This document shows, one piece after another, positions 35,318 to 43,549 of a stretch of DNA of 64,000 nt. Within the stretch, counting starts at the first letter, position 1; every line of letters begins with the position of its first letter. Origin of the DNA: Pseudovibrio sp000156235 (GTDB taxonomy: Bacteria > Pseudomonadota > Alphaproteobacteria > Rhizobiales > Stappiaceae); NCBI RefSeq assembly GCF_000156235.1, contig NZ_DS996809.1, positions 310,001-374,000 on the forward strand, read 5' to 3'. Both the position numbers and the translations under genes were made by a program. The notes beneath the pieces were generated by a model that ran no database searches, was not told where the DNA came from, and saw only the letters and a list, made by a program, of their open reading frames with translations.

Positions 35318-36445
35318 TCAGGCGTTGGTGATCTTGTCCACGTACTCCTGACGAAGCGGTGCAAACCATGGCGTGTCAGCCGGGTACCACCACAGGTTCG
35401 CAAGGGTATCGTTGTTGTAGATCTCAAGGAACTGCTTCTTGTAGGTTTCGCCTGCATGGTTGGCGGCGCCTACAACAGCGGAGTTGTAGCCGGTGTTTGC
35501 GCTGAACATGCCAGCCATTTCCGGATCAAGCATGGCGTTGATAAAGGCATAGGCCTGCTCAGTGTTTTCTGCACCGCTTGGAATGCCCATGGAATCCATC
35601 CAGGTCATGCCGCCTTCTTTTGGCATGCGGTACTTCCACTTTGCATCTTCACGGCTGAGCAGGAGACCCGTTGTGTCCCATGTCTGGCCGATGGACGCGC
35701 CTGCCTGTTTGAAGGCGTTGGTGGCTTCGGTCGCGTTGTTCCAGAACGCAGCGATGTTCTCTTTGCGCTCGATGATGAACTTGGCAACTTCGTCCCAGAC
35801 GCGGCGGGCGTCTTCTTCGGTCTTGTATACATCGAGCATGCGGTTGGATTTCACCTTGCCGATTGCGTCGAGGTACAGGCCTGTGCCGATCAGAGCGGAT
35901 TTCTGACGGAATGCAGCCTTGCCTTTGGCTTCAGGAGCCCAGAGAGAACCGAAGGAGACTTCATCGTTAGAGAGCGGGAAGACGGTGCTGTCGAAAGTGA
36001 TGGCTTCTGTGCCCCAGTCAAATGGCAGCAGCATGCGCTTGCCGCGGTAAGTGCCGCCAAGCTTCACGCTGTCGCGCAGCATGGACGGCACAACGGCATC
36101 CACCTTGAGCTTGCTTTCGTCCAGAGGGGCCAGCAGGTCATCCGGGTAGTAGTTCGCGCCGTTGGTGATGGACGGGAAGATCACATCGAAGCCTTTGCCG
36201 CCTGCTGCTTTCAGCTTCTGCTCAGCTTCATCGTTGGAGCCGAAGGTGGACAGGTTGATCTTGATCCCTGTGTCACCTTCAAACTTCTTGATCATGTTGT
36301 CCTGAACGTAGTCGCCCCATGCGAACACATTCACCTGACCAGAAGATGCCAGCGCATCAGAGGCCTTCAAAATTGCAGGAGCAGCAACAGCAGCGGCGGA
36401 CGCTGCAGCAGTGCCTTTCAGTACTGAACGACGAGAGATAGACAT
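35318..36445 (-). CDS. Polyamine-type periplasmic substrate-binding protein, PotD/PotF-like
   Basis: The 375-residue precursor has a twin-arginine-type signal (SRRSVLKG, then an Ala-rich core, cut near DALASS). The mature part begins QVNVFAWGDYVQDNMIKKF, the PotD/PotF pattern, with GFDVIFPSITNG and the Trp/Asp-rich pocket region LPFDWGTEAITFDS. It is the first gene of the operon and is preceded by a Pho box, which is unexpected for a polyamine importer and suggests a phosphorus-containing or amine-phosphonate substrate. Confidence 0.85.
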   Translation of the reverse strand: MSISRRSVLKGTAAASAAAVAAPAILKASDALASSGQVNVFAWGDYVQDNMIKKFEGDTGIKINLSTFGSNDEAEQKLKAAGGKGFDVIFPSITNGANYYPDDLLAPLDESKLKVDAVVPSMLRDSVKLGGTYRGKRMLLPFDWGTEAITFDSTVFPLSNDEVSFGSLWAPEAKGKAAFRQKSALIGTGLYLDAIGKVKSNRMLDVYKTEEDARRVWDEVAKFIIERKENIAAFWNNATEATNAFKQAGASIGQTWDTTGLLLSREDAKWKYRMPKEGGMTWMDSMGIPSGAENTEQAYAFINAMLDPEMAGMFSANTGYNSAVVGAANHAGETYKKQFLEIYNNDTLANLWWYPADTPWFAPLRQEYVDKITNA

Positions 36446-36548
36446 TAACGGGCCCTCAAGAGACTAAGAAATTCTAATAGCAACCAAGGTGCGATGCAGA
36501 GATTCGACACCTCTCTGGTTCCATCACCTAGGCAGCTAACTGCAACCT

Positions 36549-36566
36549 GTGACAGACCCATGACAA
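36549..36566 (-). promoter_or_regulatory. Pho box (PhoB site) before the polyamine-type importer
   Basis: On the minus strand TTGTCAT, GGGT and CTGTCAC form two 7-base direct repeats 11 bases apart. Each half differs from CTGTCAT by one base. It lies 104 bases before the binding-protein ATG, the usual distance for a PhoB-dependent promoter. Confidence 0.7.
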
Positions 36567-36588
36567 TTTACGTATATTAACTTATCGA

Positions 36589-36615
36589 GCGTAGCTCATT
36601 ATTAGCGAGCTACGC
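36589..36615. promoter_or_regulatory. Inverted repeat upstream of the Pho box
   Basis: A perfect 9-bp inverted repeat, GCGTAGCTC and GAGCTACGC, with a 9-base spacer. It is not followed by a T-run, so a protein-binding site is as likely as a terminator. The rest of this 300-base gap is AT-rich. Confidence 0.4.
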
Positions 36616-36690
36616 AATATTGTATTTGTATTTCTATAAGTTGAGCGAAAAACTCTAGGTAATTTCAATCTGTTATTTATTTGGCAAACT

Positions 36691-36724
36691 AAAAAAGGGA
36701 GCGCCTTTTGGGGCACTCCCTTTT
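36691..36724 (-). terminator. Terminator of the metal ABC operon
   Basis: A stem of about 12 pairs with one mismatch (AAAAGGGAG/CTCCCTTTT plus GCC/GGC) has six T after it on the minus strand. It lies about 25 bases beyond the last permease gene. Confidence 0.85.
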
Positions 36725-36748
36725 CATTGTCGAAGTCTACAGGCTCTT

Positions 36749-37690
36749 TCAGGCGCTGACATGCTCCCTTTGCCGGCGGCGACGCATGACGACGCCGTAG
36801 TGCGGCGCGAACAACATGGCAAGCACCTGCTGCAGACCAGCGACAACAGCAATCATACCAGCAGCGGAGACGGAGAATTCATAGCCCAGCAAGCCCGGAC
36901 CGAAGGCTGCAAGCAGGTAACCGAACAGGCCAGCGGACAGTGAGGCAATGCCTGAGATGAAGAGCTGGGTCTTCAGGTTATCAGTCAGCATACGAGCTGT
37001 GGCCGCCGGGCAGATAAACATGGCGATCACGAGGATTGAGCCCACTGCACTGAACGCTGCAACTGCTGCAATGGCAACCATCACGATGAGTGACAAGCCG
37101 AGCCATTTTGGTGAGAAGCCGAGGCTGGCGGAGAGCAGCGGGTCGAAGCTGGAGATCTTCAGCTCTTTGAAGAACAGCACGATGAAGCCGATCACCAACA
37201 AATTGACGATGAACAGCTGCTTGATGCTCTCCGGAAGGGTCGACAGTGCCTGCCAGTTCCAAAGATCTGAGAGCGTGTAGGCATCCAGCCAGATGGCGCT
37301 TTCCAGATTACCGTATAGAGCGTGCTCTACATCAAGGTGGACGCCTGCTGTTCCGGTTTGCTCCAGAATGACAACGCCAGCTGCGAACATTGTGGTGAAG
37401 ACCACGCCCATGGCGGCGCCGGGTTCCACATTGCCGATGCGGCGGATGAGTTCGATGAGCAGCACGGCGAAGATGGCTGCCACCCCTGCTCCGATCATCA
37501 TGGCCCAGGAGCCAGTCTCATGAGAGAACAGAAAGCCGAGCACGATGCCGGGCAGCACCACGTGGGAGATCGCATCACCCATGAGCGCTTGTTTGCGCAG
37601 GACGAGGAAGTTGCCGAGCAGACCACAGGCTAGCGCTGCCAGAGAGCCCAGCAGAATGCTTGGGAGGTCAAATTGCAGGAAGATATCCAT
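36749..37690 (-). CDS. Manganese/zinc-type ABC permease (SitD/MntD-like)
   Basis: The 313-residue protein has about eight TM helices and family signatures LRKQALMGDAISHVVLPGI and PAATARMLTDNL. It forms the membrane channel with the neighbouring permease. Its start codon overlaps the preceding stop by one base. Mn2+, Zn2+ or Fe2+ are all possible. Confidence 0.88.
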   Translation of the reverse strand: MDIFLQFDLPSILLGSLAALACGLLGNFLVLRKQALMGDAISHVVLPGIVLGFLFSHETGSWAMMIGAGVAAIFAVLLIELIRRIGNVEPGAAMGVVFTTMFAAGVVILEQTGTAGVHLDVEHALYGNLESAIWLDAYTLSDLWNWQALSTLPESIKQLFIVNLLVIGFIVLFFKELKISSFDPLLSASLGFSPKWLGLSLIVMVAIAAVAAFSAVGSILVIAMFICPAATARMLTDNLKTQLFISGIASLSAGLFGYLLAAFGPGLLGYEFSVSAAGMIAVVAGLQQVLAMLFAPHYGVVMRRRRQREHVSA

Positions 37691-38925
37691 CAGCTTGCTC
37701 CTCCTTTGCCGCCTTCTTCAGGGTGCACCACATGGGGGCTGAGTTCCTGCTCCAACACCTTAACGGTGTCAGCAGGCAGGACTTCGCCGATTGGCTTCAG
37801 GGACCAATCTGCCAGCGCATGGGACTCTTCCGGGTGCATTTCGCGATAGAGGTTCCAGAGTTTCTGATCTCGCTCGATCAGGCGTGCTTCTGACTGGCCT
37901 TTCACGGTTGGCTGGCCGTCTCCGCTCATAAAACCGCCTCTGCGCAGGATGGAGCGGGTCAGTGGCTCAAGCACCGGCTCGTTGTGCGCGATGGCGAGCA
38001 AGCCCTGACGCAGGTGCACGATGCGCTGGAAGCGGTAGTGCTTGAGCGCTGCGGCGAGTACGCCGCGAACGGGTGAGACAAGGAGGGAAACCACAAAGAA
38101 ACTGAAGAGCACCAGCACGATCAAACCGCCGGTTGGCATGTTTGGGGCGCTGGCTGAGAGAGCAGCTCCAATGTAGCTTCCCGAGGCGCCAATTCCTGCT
38201 GCAATGGCAACCAACACCGGCACGCGGTCTGTCCAGAAACGGGCAGCGACGGGTGGGATGATTGCCAGAGCGATGATGAGCACGAGACCAACGGTTTTGA
38301 GGCCGATTACCACGATGCCGAGAAGCAAGAGAAGAAGGGTACGATCGAGCCAACGGACGTTGTAGCCGCTGGCTGCTGCAAAGCCTTCGTCAAAGCAAAG
38401 CAGCGAGAATTCTTTCATGCGCAGCACAACGGCAAGGCCAACGAGGGCTGCTGCCACGGCGATTGTCAGCGCCTCAGACTTGAGCATGCCGGAGGTTGCC
38501 CCGAGGAGAAAGCCTTCCAGTCCCGCCTGTCCTGAGATGGACATGGACTGGATGATGGTGAGCAGGACCATGCCAACCGCAAAGAAGGTGGAGAGTACGG
38601 TTCCGATGGCAGCATCTTCTGTCAGGCGGGTGTGGGTTTTGATCCAATCCACGGCCAGCACGCCGATACCGGCTGACAAGGCCGCGCCGAACAGGAGCAC
38701 CGGGAGGGAGCGGCCTGAGCCGAAGTAGACCTGAGCGATGATAAAAGCGAGCGCTACACCGGGAAGCGTTGCGTGGCTGACGGCATCAGAGACCAGCGTA
38801 CGTTTTCTAAGCAAAACAAAGACGCCGATTGCACCGCTGGCCGCGCCCAGAAGGGCAGCGCCGATGCAGACCAGTGCTGTGTTGTAGCCTGCAGACAGAG
38901 TGAGAGCGGCAAAGAACTGTTCCAT
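37690..38925 (-). CDS. Manganese/zinc-type ABC permease with a C-terminal cytoplasmic domain (SitC/MntC-like)
   Basis: Residues 1-290 are a normal metal permease (LRKRTLVSDAVSHATLPG and IIPPVAARFWTDR). After the last TM helix comes a soluble tail of about 120 residues (HYRFQRIVHLRQGLLAIAH ... EARLIERDQKLWNLYREM) with a winged-helix-like run of helices and a His/Glu-containing end. Such tails, related to regulators of the DtxR type, occur in some metal permeases; a regulatory role is inference. Confidence 0.88.
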   Translation of the reverse strand: MEQFFAALTLSAGYNTALVCIGAALLGAASGAIGVFVLLRKRTLVSDAVSHATLPGVALAFIIAQVYFGSGRSLPVLLFGAALSAGIGVLAVDWIKTHTRLTEDAAIGTVLSTFFAVGMVLLTIIQSMSISGQAGLEGFLLGATSGMLKSEALTIAVAAALVGLAVVLRMKEFSLLCFDEGFAAASGYNVRWLDRTLLLLLLGIVVIGLKTVGLVLIIALAIIPPVAARFWTDRVPVLVAIAAGIGASGSYIGAALSASAPNMPTGGLIVLVLFSFFVVSLLVSPVRGVLAAALKHYRFQRIVHLRQGLLAIAHNEPVLEPLTRSILRRGGFMSGDGQPTVKGQSEARLIERDQKLWNLYREMHPEESHALADWSLKPIGEVLPADTVKVLEQELSPHVVHPEEGGKGGAS

Positions 38926-38934
38926 GGCTTTGCC

Positions 38935-39759
38935 TTATGCGCCTGAAGCTTCTGAGAGGCCATCCAACTGGGTGCTGGCAAGGCGTCCGCCATACGCTTT
39001 CTGCAAGTTTTCTGGGGTGAAGGTTGTTTCGACCGGACCGTCCGCCACATGCTGGCCATTGAGCAGCAGGATATGGGAGTAGTAGTCGCGGACTGTCTCA
39101 AGGTCGTGGTGCACGACGAGCACGGTTTTGCCGTCAGCAACAAGCTGACGAAGCACGGCGACGATTGCTTTTTCTGTTGCCGCATCCACGCCAGCAAACG
39201 GCTCATCCATCAGGTAGACTTCAGAGTCCTGCGCCAGTGCACGGGCAAGGAATACACGCTGCTGCTGGCCGCCTGAAAGCTGGCCGATCTGGCGGTTGGC
39301 GAAGTCCTGCATACCAACGGATTTCAGGCAGTGCATTGCCTTTTGGCGATGCTTGCGGGATGGCCAGCGGAACCAGCCGATTTGGCCGTAAAGGCCCATC
39401 ATCACCACATCGATAGCTGTCGCTGGGAAGTCCCAGTCCACGGCTGAACGCTGTGGGACGTAGGCGATGCGTTTCAAGGCCTTCTCGATTGGCTCACCGA
39501 ATACCTTGGTTTCACCAGAGAGCTTCGGGATCAGGCCTAGCGCTGCCTTGAGGAATGTGGACTTGCCTGCGCCGTTGGGACCGATGATCGCTGTAAGGCA
39601 TCCTTTTGGGGCCGAGTAGGAAACGCCCCAAAGAACTGGCTTGTGATGGTACGCAACTGTCATGCCCTGCACGGTGAACGGCAGATCTTCAGGTCTTATG
39701 TTTTTGCCTGCATCGGTATCATGCAACAGGTGCAGGCCGGAGGAACTTCTGTCGTGCAT
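38935..39759 (-). CDS. Manganese/zinc-type ABC ATPase
   Basis: The 274-residue ATPase has Walker A GPNGAGKST, signature LSGGQQQRVFLARAL, Walker B VYLMDEPFAGVD and switch His in VVHHDLETV. A His/Asp-containing N-terminus precedes the ABC domain. I placed the start at 39759, directly after the binding-protein stop; the frame is open to 39810 inside that gene. Confidence 0.9.
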   Translation of the reverse strand: MHDRSSSGLHLLHDTDAGKNIRPEDLPFTVQGMTVAYHHKPVLWGVSYSAPKGCLTAIIGPNGAGKSTFLKAALGLIPKLSGETKVFGEPIEKALKRIAYVPQRSAVDWDFPATAIDVVMMGLYGQIGWFRWPSRKHRQKAMHCLKSVGMQDFANRQIGQLSGGQQQRVFLARALAQDSEVYLMDEPFAGVDAATEKAIVAVLRQLVADGKTVLVVHHDLETVRDYYSHILLLNGQHVADGPVETTFTPENLQKAYGGRLASTQLDGLSEASGA

Positions 39760-39760
39760 G

Positions 39761-40729
39761 TTAGTGACCTGCTCCAAGTTTACCCTGCATGCCTCGCGCA
39801 GGAGCTTCACCGCCCAGAGCGCGGGTAATCGACGTCATATTGTGGTCGATCATACCGATATACGTTCCTTCATAGGTGTTGGACTGCCCCATCGCATCGG
39901 AGAAGAGCTCGCCGCCAACTTCCACTTTGTGGCCTTTGGCTTCAGCACCTTCCACCAAGGCACGCACGTTGCGCTCTGATACTGACGATTCAACAAACAC
40001 TGCTGTGATTTTTCGATCTACGAGAAGGTCCACCAGTTCCTCAATACGCTGCAGTCCAGCTTCTGAGTTGGTGGAAATGCCCTGAACGCCGACCACTTCC
40101 AGATCAAAGTCGCGACCAAGATAGGTGAACGCATCATGCGCAGTTACGAGAACACGGCGCTCCTGCGGGACTGTCTTGAGGATTTTGTCGCCATAGTCAG
40201 CAAGCTCCTGCACCTGCACAAGGTAAGCTGCTGCGTTGTCGCGGTATTCCTGCTCATTTTCAGGATCGATAGAAATGAAAGCTTCTGTGACGCCGTCAAC
40301 TGCACCTTTCCAGAGCGTTGGGCTCATCCAGACGTGTGGGTCATAGCGGCCTGTGTAGGCTGTTGAGCCTTCCAGTTTTGCGGAGTCGATGGTCTCACCG
40401 ATGAAAAAGACCGGCTTGCGCTTTTGCAGCTTCAGCAGCAGATCTTCCATCTGCGCTTCCAGAAACAAGCCATTTGCGAAGATGGCATCTGCGCGGCCCA
40501 TCTTTACAACGTCGGAGCGGGTCTGGCGGTAGGAGTGTGGGTCGATGCCGGTTCCCATGAGCGCTTCGACAGTGACGTTATCACCACCGACAGCGCGGAC
40601 TGCATCTGCGACCATGCCAACGGTTGCCACAGCGTTGATTGGAGTTTTTGCAAAGGCCGCTGACAGGCTGGAGAGGCCTGCGAAGATCATCAGTGTGACT
40701 GCAAGTGCAGCAGCTTTAAAGTAGCGCAT
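39761..40729 (-). CDS. Manganese/zinc-type periplasmic metal-binding protein
   Basis: The cluster A-I binding protein (322 residues from the Met at 40729) has a signal peptide ending near AAFAK. Metal ligands are visible: His in GIDPHSYRQT, His in YDPHVWMSP, Glu in VFVESSVSE and Asp in GMIDHNMTS. There is no His-rich loop, so a manganese-type (TroA/MntA/SitA) protein is more likely than ZnuA. It is the first gene of the SBP-ATPase-permease-permease operon. Confidence 0.88.
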   Translation of the reverse strand: MRYFKAAALAVTLMIFAGLSSLSAAFAKTPINAVATVGMVADAVRAVGGDNVTVEALMGTGIDPHSYRQTRSDVVKMGRADAIFANGLFLEAQMEDLLLKLQKRKPVFFIGETIDSAKLEGSTAYTGRYDPHVWMSPTLWKGAVDGVTEAFISIDPENEQEYRDNAAAYLVQVQELADYGDKILKTVPQERRVLVTAHDAFTYLGRDFDLEVVGVQGISTNSEAGLQRIEELVDLLVDRKITAVFVESSVSERNVRALVEGAEAKGHKVEVGGELFSDAMGQSNTYEGTYIGMIDHNMTSITRALGGEAPARGMQGKLGAGH

Positions 40730-40895
40730 AAAGTCCAACTTTCTAAAACGACTTGAGCAAACGTACCGGCTCTTCATCTTTTGCAGTTCTCCGATCTGGC
40801 CGCTTTGTCCTTGGCCAATATCTTCGCCCTGAGCTCTTTAAAATATAGATACCACCAGATCTTCCGCAGGTATCCTGTTTCTTCACCTAGTCTAG

Positions 40896-40918
40896 TTGCA
40901 ACTCATTCTTAATAGCAA
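40896..40918. promoter_or_regulatory. Candidate Fur/Mur-type operator of the metal importer
   Basis: A 23-base partial palindrome begins TTGCAACTCATT and ends AATAGCAA; 7 of 11 pairs match, including the four outermost. TTGCAA-type arms are typical of Fur/Mur-family sites in Alphaproteobacteria. It lies about 170 bases before the binding-protein gene. Confidence 0.35.
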
Positions 40919-41070
40919 TAAAAAAATGAAGCTTTCTGAAATTTGTTGTTTCGCTGCCATTCTCATGGAGCGTTTTAAGTGAGCAGAAAGTCGACCATCA
41001 ATCAGGCCTAGTTGCCATTGCCTCTTATTTGCCAAAGGCTTATTTATAGGGGCAATGGGAGGGACCTGAG

Positions 41071-41988
41071 ATGAGCAAGATGGATTTCAATCGTGAGTTT
41101 GATGCACAACACGGCAAGCTTGTTGCAATCACCGACGAGCTGGCACGTGTAACCTGCAATAACCCGGGTGCCCTAACGTTTGCAGGCACTAACACATTTA
41201 TCGTTGGCAAAAACGAGGTTGTCGTCATTGATCCGGGACCGATGGATCTGGAGCACCTGGACGCTCTGATGTCAGCGATTGATGGTCGTCCTGTGAAGGC
41301 CATTCTTGTGAGCCATACGCACGTGGACCACTCCCCTCTTGCTGGTCCTTTGAAGGAAAAGACCGGCGCACCTGTGATGGGCTGCGGCCCGCACAGACGT
41401 GCAGTTTCCTTCGAAGACATGGATGAAACTCCGATGGATGCGAGCTCTCAAAAGGACTTTGCACCGGATGAAGAGCTGGAAGATGGGGCCAAAATCTCTG
41501 TTGATGGTGTGGTGATTGAGGTGGTTGCGACCCCGGGGCATACCGAGAATCACTTGTCTTTTGCCCTACCCGACCATGGAGTGATGCTGCCAGGGGATCA
41601 TGTGATGGCCTGGTCCACGACCATTGTGGCGCCGCCAGATGGCTCTATGAACGCCTACATGAAGTCGCTGGACAAGCTGATGGCACGTGGCGAGGCCCGA
41701 TACTTCCCTTCTCATGGCGGTGAAGTGAACAACCCGAAAGTGTTTCTTGCTCAGCTAAAGCAGCATCGCCAGATGCGCTCTGACGCTATTATGGAGCGCC
41801 TGCGTGCCGGGGATGATGATGTCATGACCATGGTGAAAGCCATCTACACCGATGTGGATCCAAAGCTGCATGGCGCTGCGGCGCTCAATGTACTTGCACA
41901 ACTGGATGATCTCATCGCGCAAGGGGTTGTCTTGTGCAATGGTAAGGTTACACTCTCCGCAAAATTCACGCTGCGTGAGACGGCATAG
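41071..41988 (+). CDS. MBL-fold metallo-hydrolase, LACTB2-like
   Basis: The 305-residue protein has the metallo-beta-lactamase motif SHTHVDHSPLAG, further His ligands in TPGHTENH and LPGDHVMAW, and FPSHGGEV. The C-terminal part (about 60 residues) forms a winged-helix-like domain as in the LACTB2 group, which includes RNA-processing and thioester hydrolases. Substrate unknown. ATG at 41071 with AGGGACC upstream. Confidence 0.85.
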   Translation: MSKMDFNREFDAQHGKLVAITDELARVTCNNPGALTFAGTNTFIVGKNEVVVIDPGPMDLEHLDALMSAIDGRPVKAILVSHTHVDHSPLAGPLKEKTGAPVMGCGPHRRAVSFEDMDETPMDASSQKDFAPDEELEDGAKISVDGVVIEVVATPGHTENHLSFALPDHGVMLPGDHVMAWSTTIVAPPDGSMNAYMKSLDKLMARGEARYFPSHGGEVNNPKVFLAQLKQHRQMRSDAIMERLRAGDDDVMTMVKAIYTDVDPKLHGAAALNVLAQLDDLIAQGVVLCNGKVTLSAKFTLRETA

Positions 41989-42050
41989 CCAGACCTACAC
42001 GCTGTCACGACACCCCAGAGAAACCGATCTCTCCAACTTTTCGAGACGTA

Positions 42051-43244
42051 ATGACCAGTATTTTTGATAAGAAGATCGATCGCAGAAACACTCATTCTCT
42101 GAAATGGGATGAGATGGAAAGTCGCTACGGCATCAGCAGTGATGACGGTTTGCCTATGTGGGTTGCGGACATGGATTTCCGCCCGCCTCAGGCCGTGAAC
42201 GATATGGTTGCGCGTGCTGCCGAGCACGGGATCAACGGTTATTATGGCAATGACGTGCCTTATAAAGAGGCGATCATCTCCTGGATGAAGCGCCGCCATC
42301 GGTTTGACGTTTCTGCAGACTGGATCACCACCGTGCCGGGCGTTGTGGCTGGTTATTCCATGGCTATTCAGGCGTTTTCGGAAGAAGGTGATGGTGTGCT
42401 GGTGTTCTCTCCGGTTTACCACGCGTTTGGCCGCGCCGTGCGCGACAACAACCGCCGCCTTGTTGAGAGCCAACTGATTGAGCGTGATGGCGCTTATTAC
42501 ATGGACTTTGACAATCTGAAGGACCAGATTGACGAGCGCACCAAGATCCTTCTGCTGTGCAGCCCTCACAACCCGGGTGGTCGTGTCTGGACGGCTGATG
42601 AACTGACCCGCATCTGTGAGTTCTGCCTTGAGCACAACATCTTGATCATCTCTGACGAGATCCACCACGATCTCATTCTGGATGGTTCCAAGCACGTTGT
42701 GACAGCCACCCTTTCTGAGAGGATCGCAGAGCGGACGATTACGTTCACCTCCGCTTCAAAGACCTTCAACCTTGCCGGTTTTGCGACTGCGGCTTGTCTC
42801 ATCAGCAACAAAGAGCTGCGTGACGCCTATCGCAAAGTCTGTACGGCTTGTGGCGTGCACTCAACTCCGCTTGGTTCTCAGGCGACCACTGAGGCTTACA
42901 ACCATGGCGAAGAGTGGCTTACAGAGCTGTGTGACTATGTTGCAGCCAATCAGGAGCTGCTGATTGAAGGACTGGAAGCGGCTATTCCAGGCGCCAAGGT
43001 GATGCGCATGGCGAGCACTTATCTGGAATGGGTCGATTTTAAAGATGTGGACCTGCCGTTTGATGAGATCGTGAACCGAATCCAGAAACAGGCGAAGATT
43101 GCGGTCAACATCGGCAGCACGTTTGGAAAAGGTGGCGAAACCTTCCTGCGTTTCAATCTGGCCTGTCCAAAATCAACAGTTGAAGAAGCAATCAAACGTC
43201 TGGAAGATGTTTTTGCAGATCTTCGCATGCAGGCAAATGCCTGA
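42051..43244 (+). CDS. MalY/PatB-type PLP-dependent C-S lyase
   Basis: The 397-residue fold-type I enzyme has LPMWVADMDFRPP, HNPGGRVW, DEIHHDL and the PLP Lys in TSASKTFNLAG, all typical of PatB/MalY. These cleave cystathionine and other beta-C-S substrates to pyruvate, ammonia and a thiol. In marine bacteria this group also serves in sulfur antibiotic or thiol formation, but nothing nearby shows that. It is followed by a terminator. Confidence 0.88.
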   Translation: MTSIFDKKIDRRNTHSLKWDEMESRYGISSDDGLPMWVADMDFRPPQAVNDMVARAAEHGINGYYGNDVPYKEAIISWMKRRHRFDVSADWITTVPGVVAGYSMAIQAFSEEGDGVLVFSPVYHAFGRAVRDNNRRLVESQLIERDGAYYMDFDNLKDQIDERTKILLLCSPHNPGGRVWTADELTRICEFCLEHNILIISDEIHHDLILDGSKHVVTATLSERIAERTITFTSASKTFNLAGFATAACLISNKELRDAYRKVCTACGVHSTPLGSQATTEAYNHGEEWLTELCDYVAANQELLIEGLEAAIPGAKVMRMASTYLEWVDFKDVDLPFDEIVNRIQKQAKIAVNIGSTFGKGGETFLRFNLACPKSTVEEAIKRLEDVFADLRMQANA

Positions 43245-43273
43245 TTTCAAAGCGATAATTTGAGTTATCAAAG

Positions 43274-43301
43274 ATACGCCCGTTTCTGGGCGTATTTTTT
43301 T
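43274..43301 (+). terminator. Terminator of the C-S lyase gene
   Basis: An 8-bp stem (ATACGCCC/GGGCGTAT) with a 6-base loop is followed by a seven-base T-run. Confidence 0.88.
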
Positions 43302-43339
43302 GTGCGTGCGTGACAATAATCACACACATATGCTATTAA

Positions 43340-43545
43340 TTGAGTCATATTAGATTCACAGAGTTCGACGGCTTCCCCGGCTTTAAGAACTCTTCGAGTT
43401 TCGCGATAGCCTTAAAGCGGTACTCGTTGTTCACGCAAGCTTTCATAACCAGTGCTTCCCCGGCGCTGGTTATGTTGTTTCTGAGGCTACTTTCTCAAGC
43501 AAATCACGAATAGCGAGCAGTCCGGACCTTCCCGGTGCTGAAGAT
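43340..43545. ncRNA. Candidate structured RNA with repeated CTTCCC motifs
   Basis: Three near-repeats, GGCTTCCCCGGC (43369), GTGCTTCCCCGGCGC (43452) and GGACCTTCCCGGTGC (43524), lie in a gene-free stretch. The second is the loop of a 12-bp hairpin (43444-43474) with the sequence TTCCCCG at the tip. A first hairpin joins GCTTTAAG to CTTAAAGC (43380-43418). CTTCCC loops could pair with ribosome-binding sites, as in known anti-Shine-Dalgarno small RNAs. Strand and ends are unknown and no terminator is clear. Confidence 0.35.
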
Positions 43546-43549
43546 CAGC

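Noticed and set aside
41844..42695. Long minus-strand frame across the MBL and C-S lyase genes
   Set aside because: Antisense to two well-supported genes and spanning their junction.
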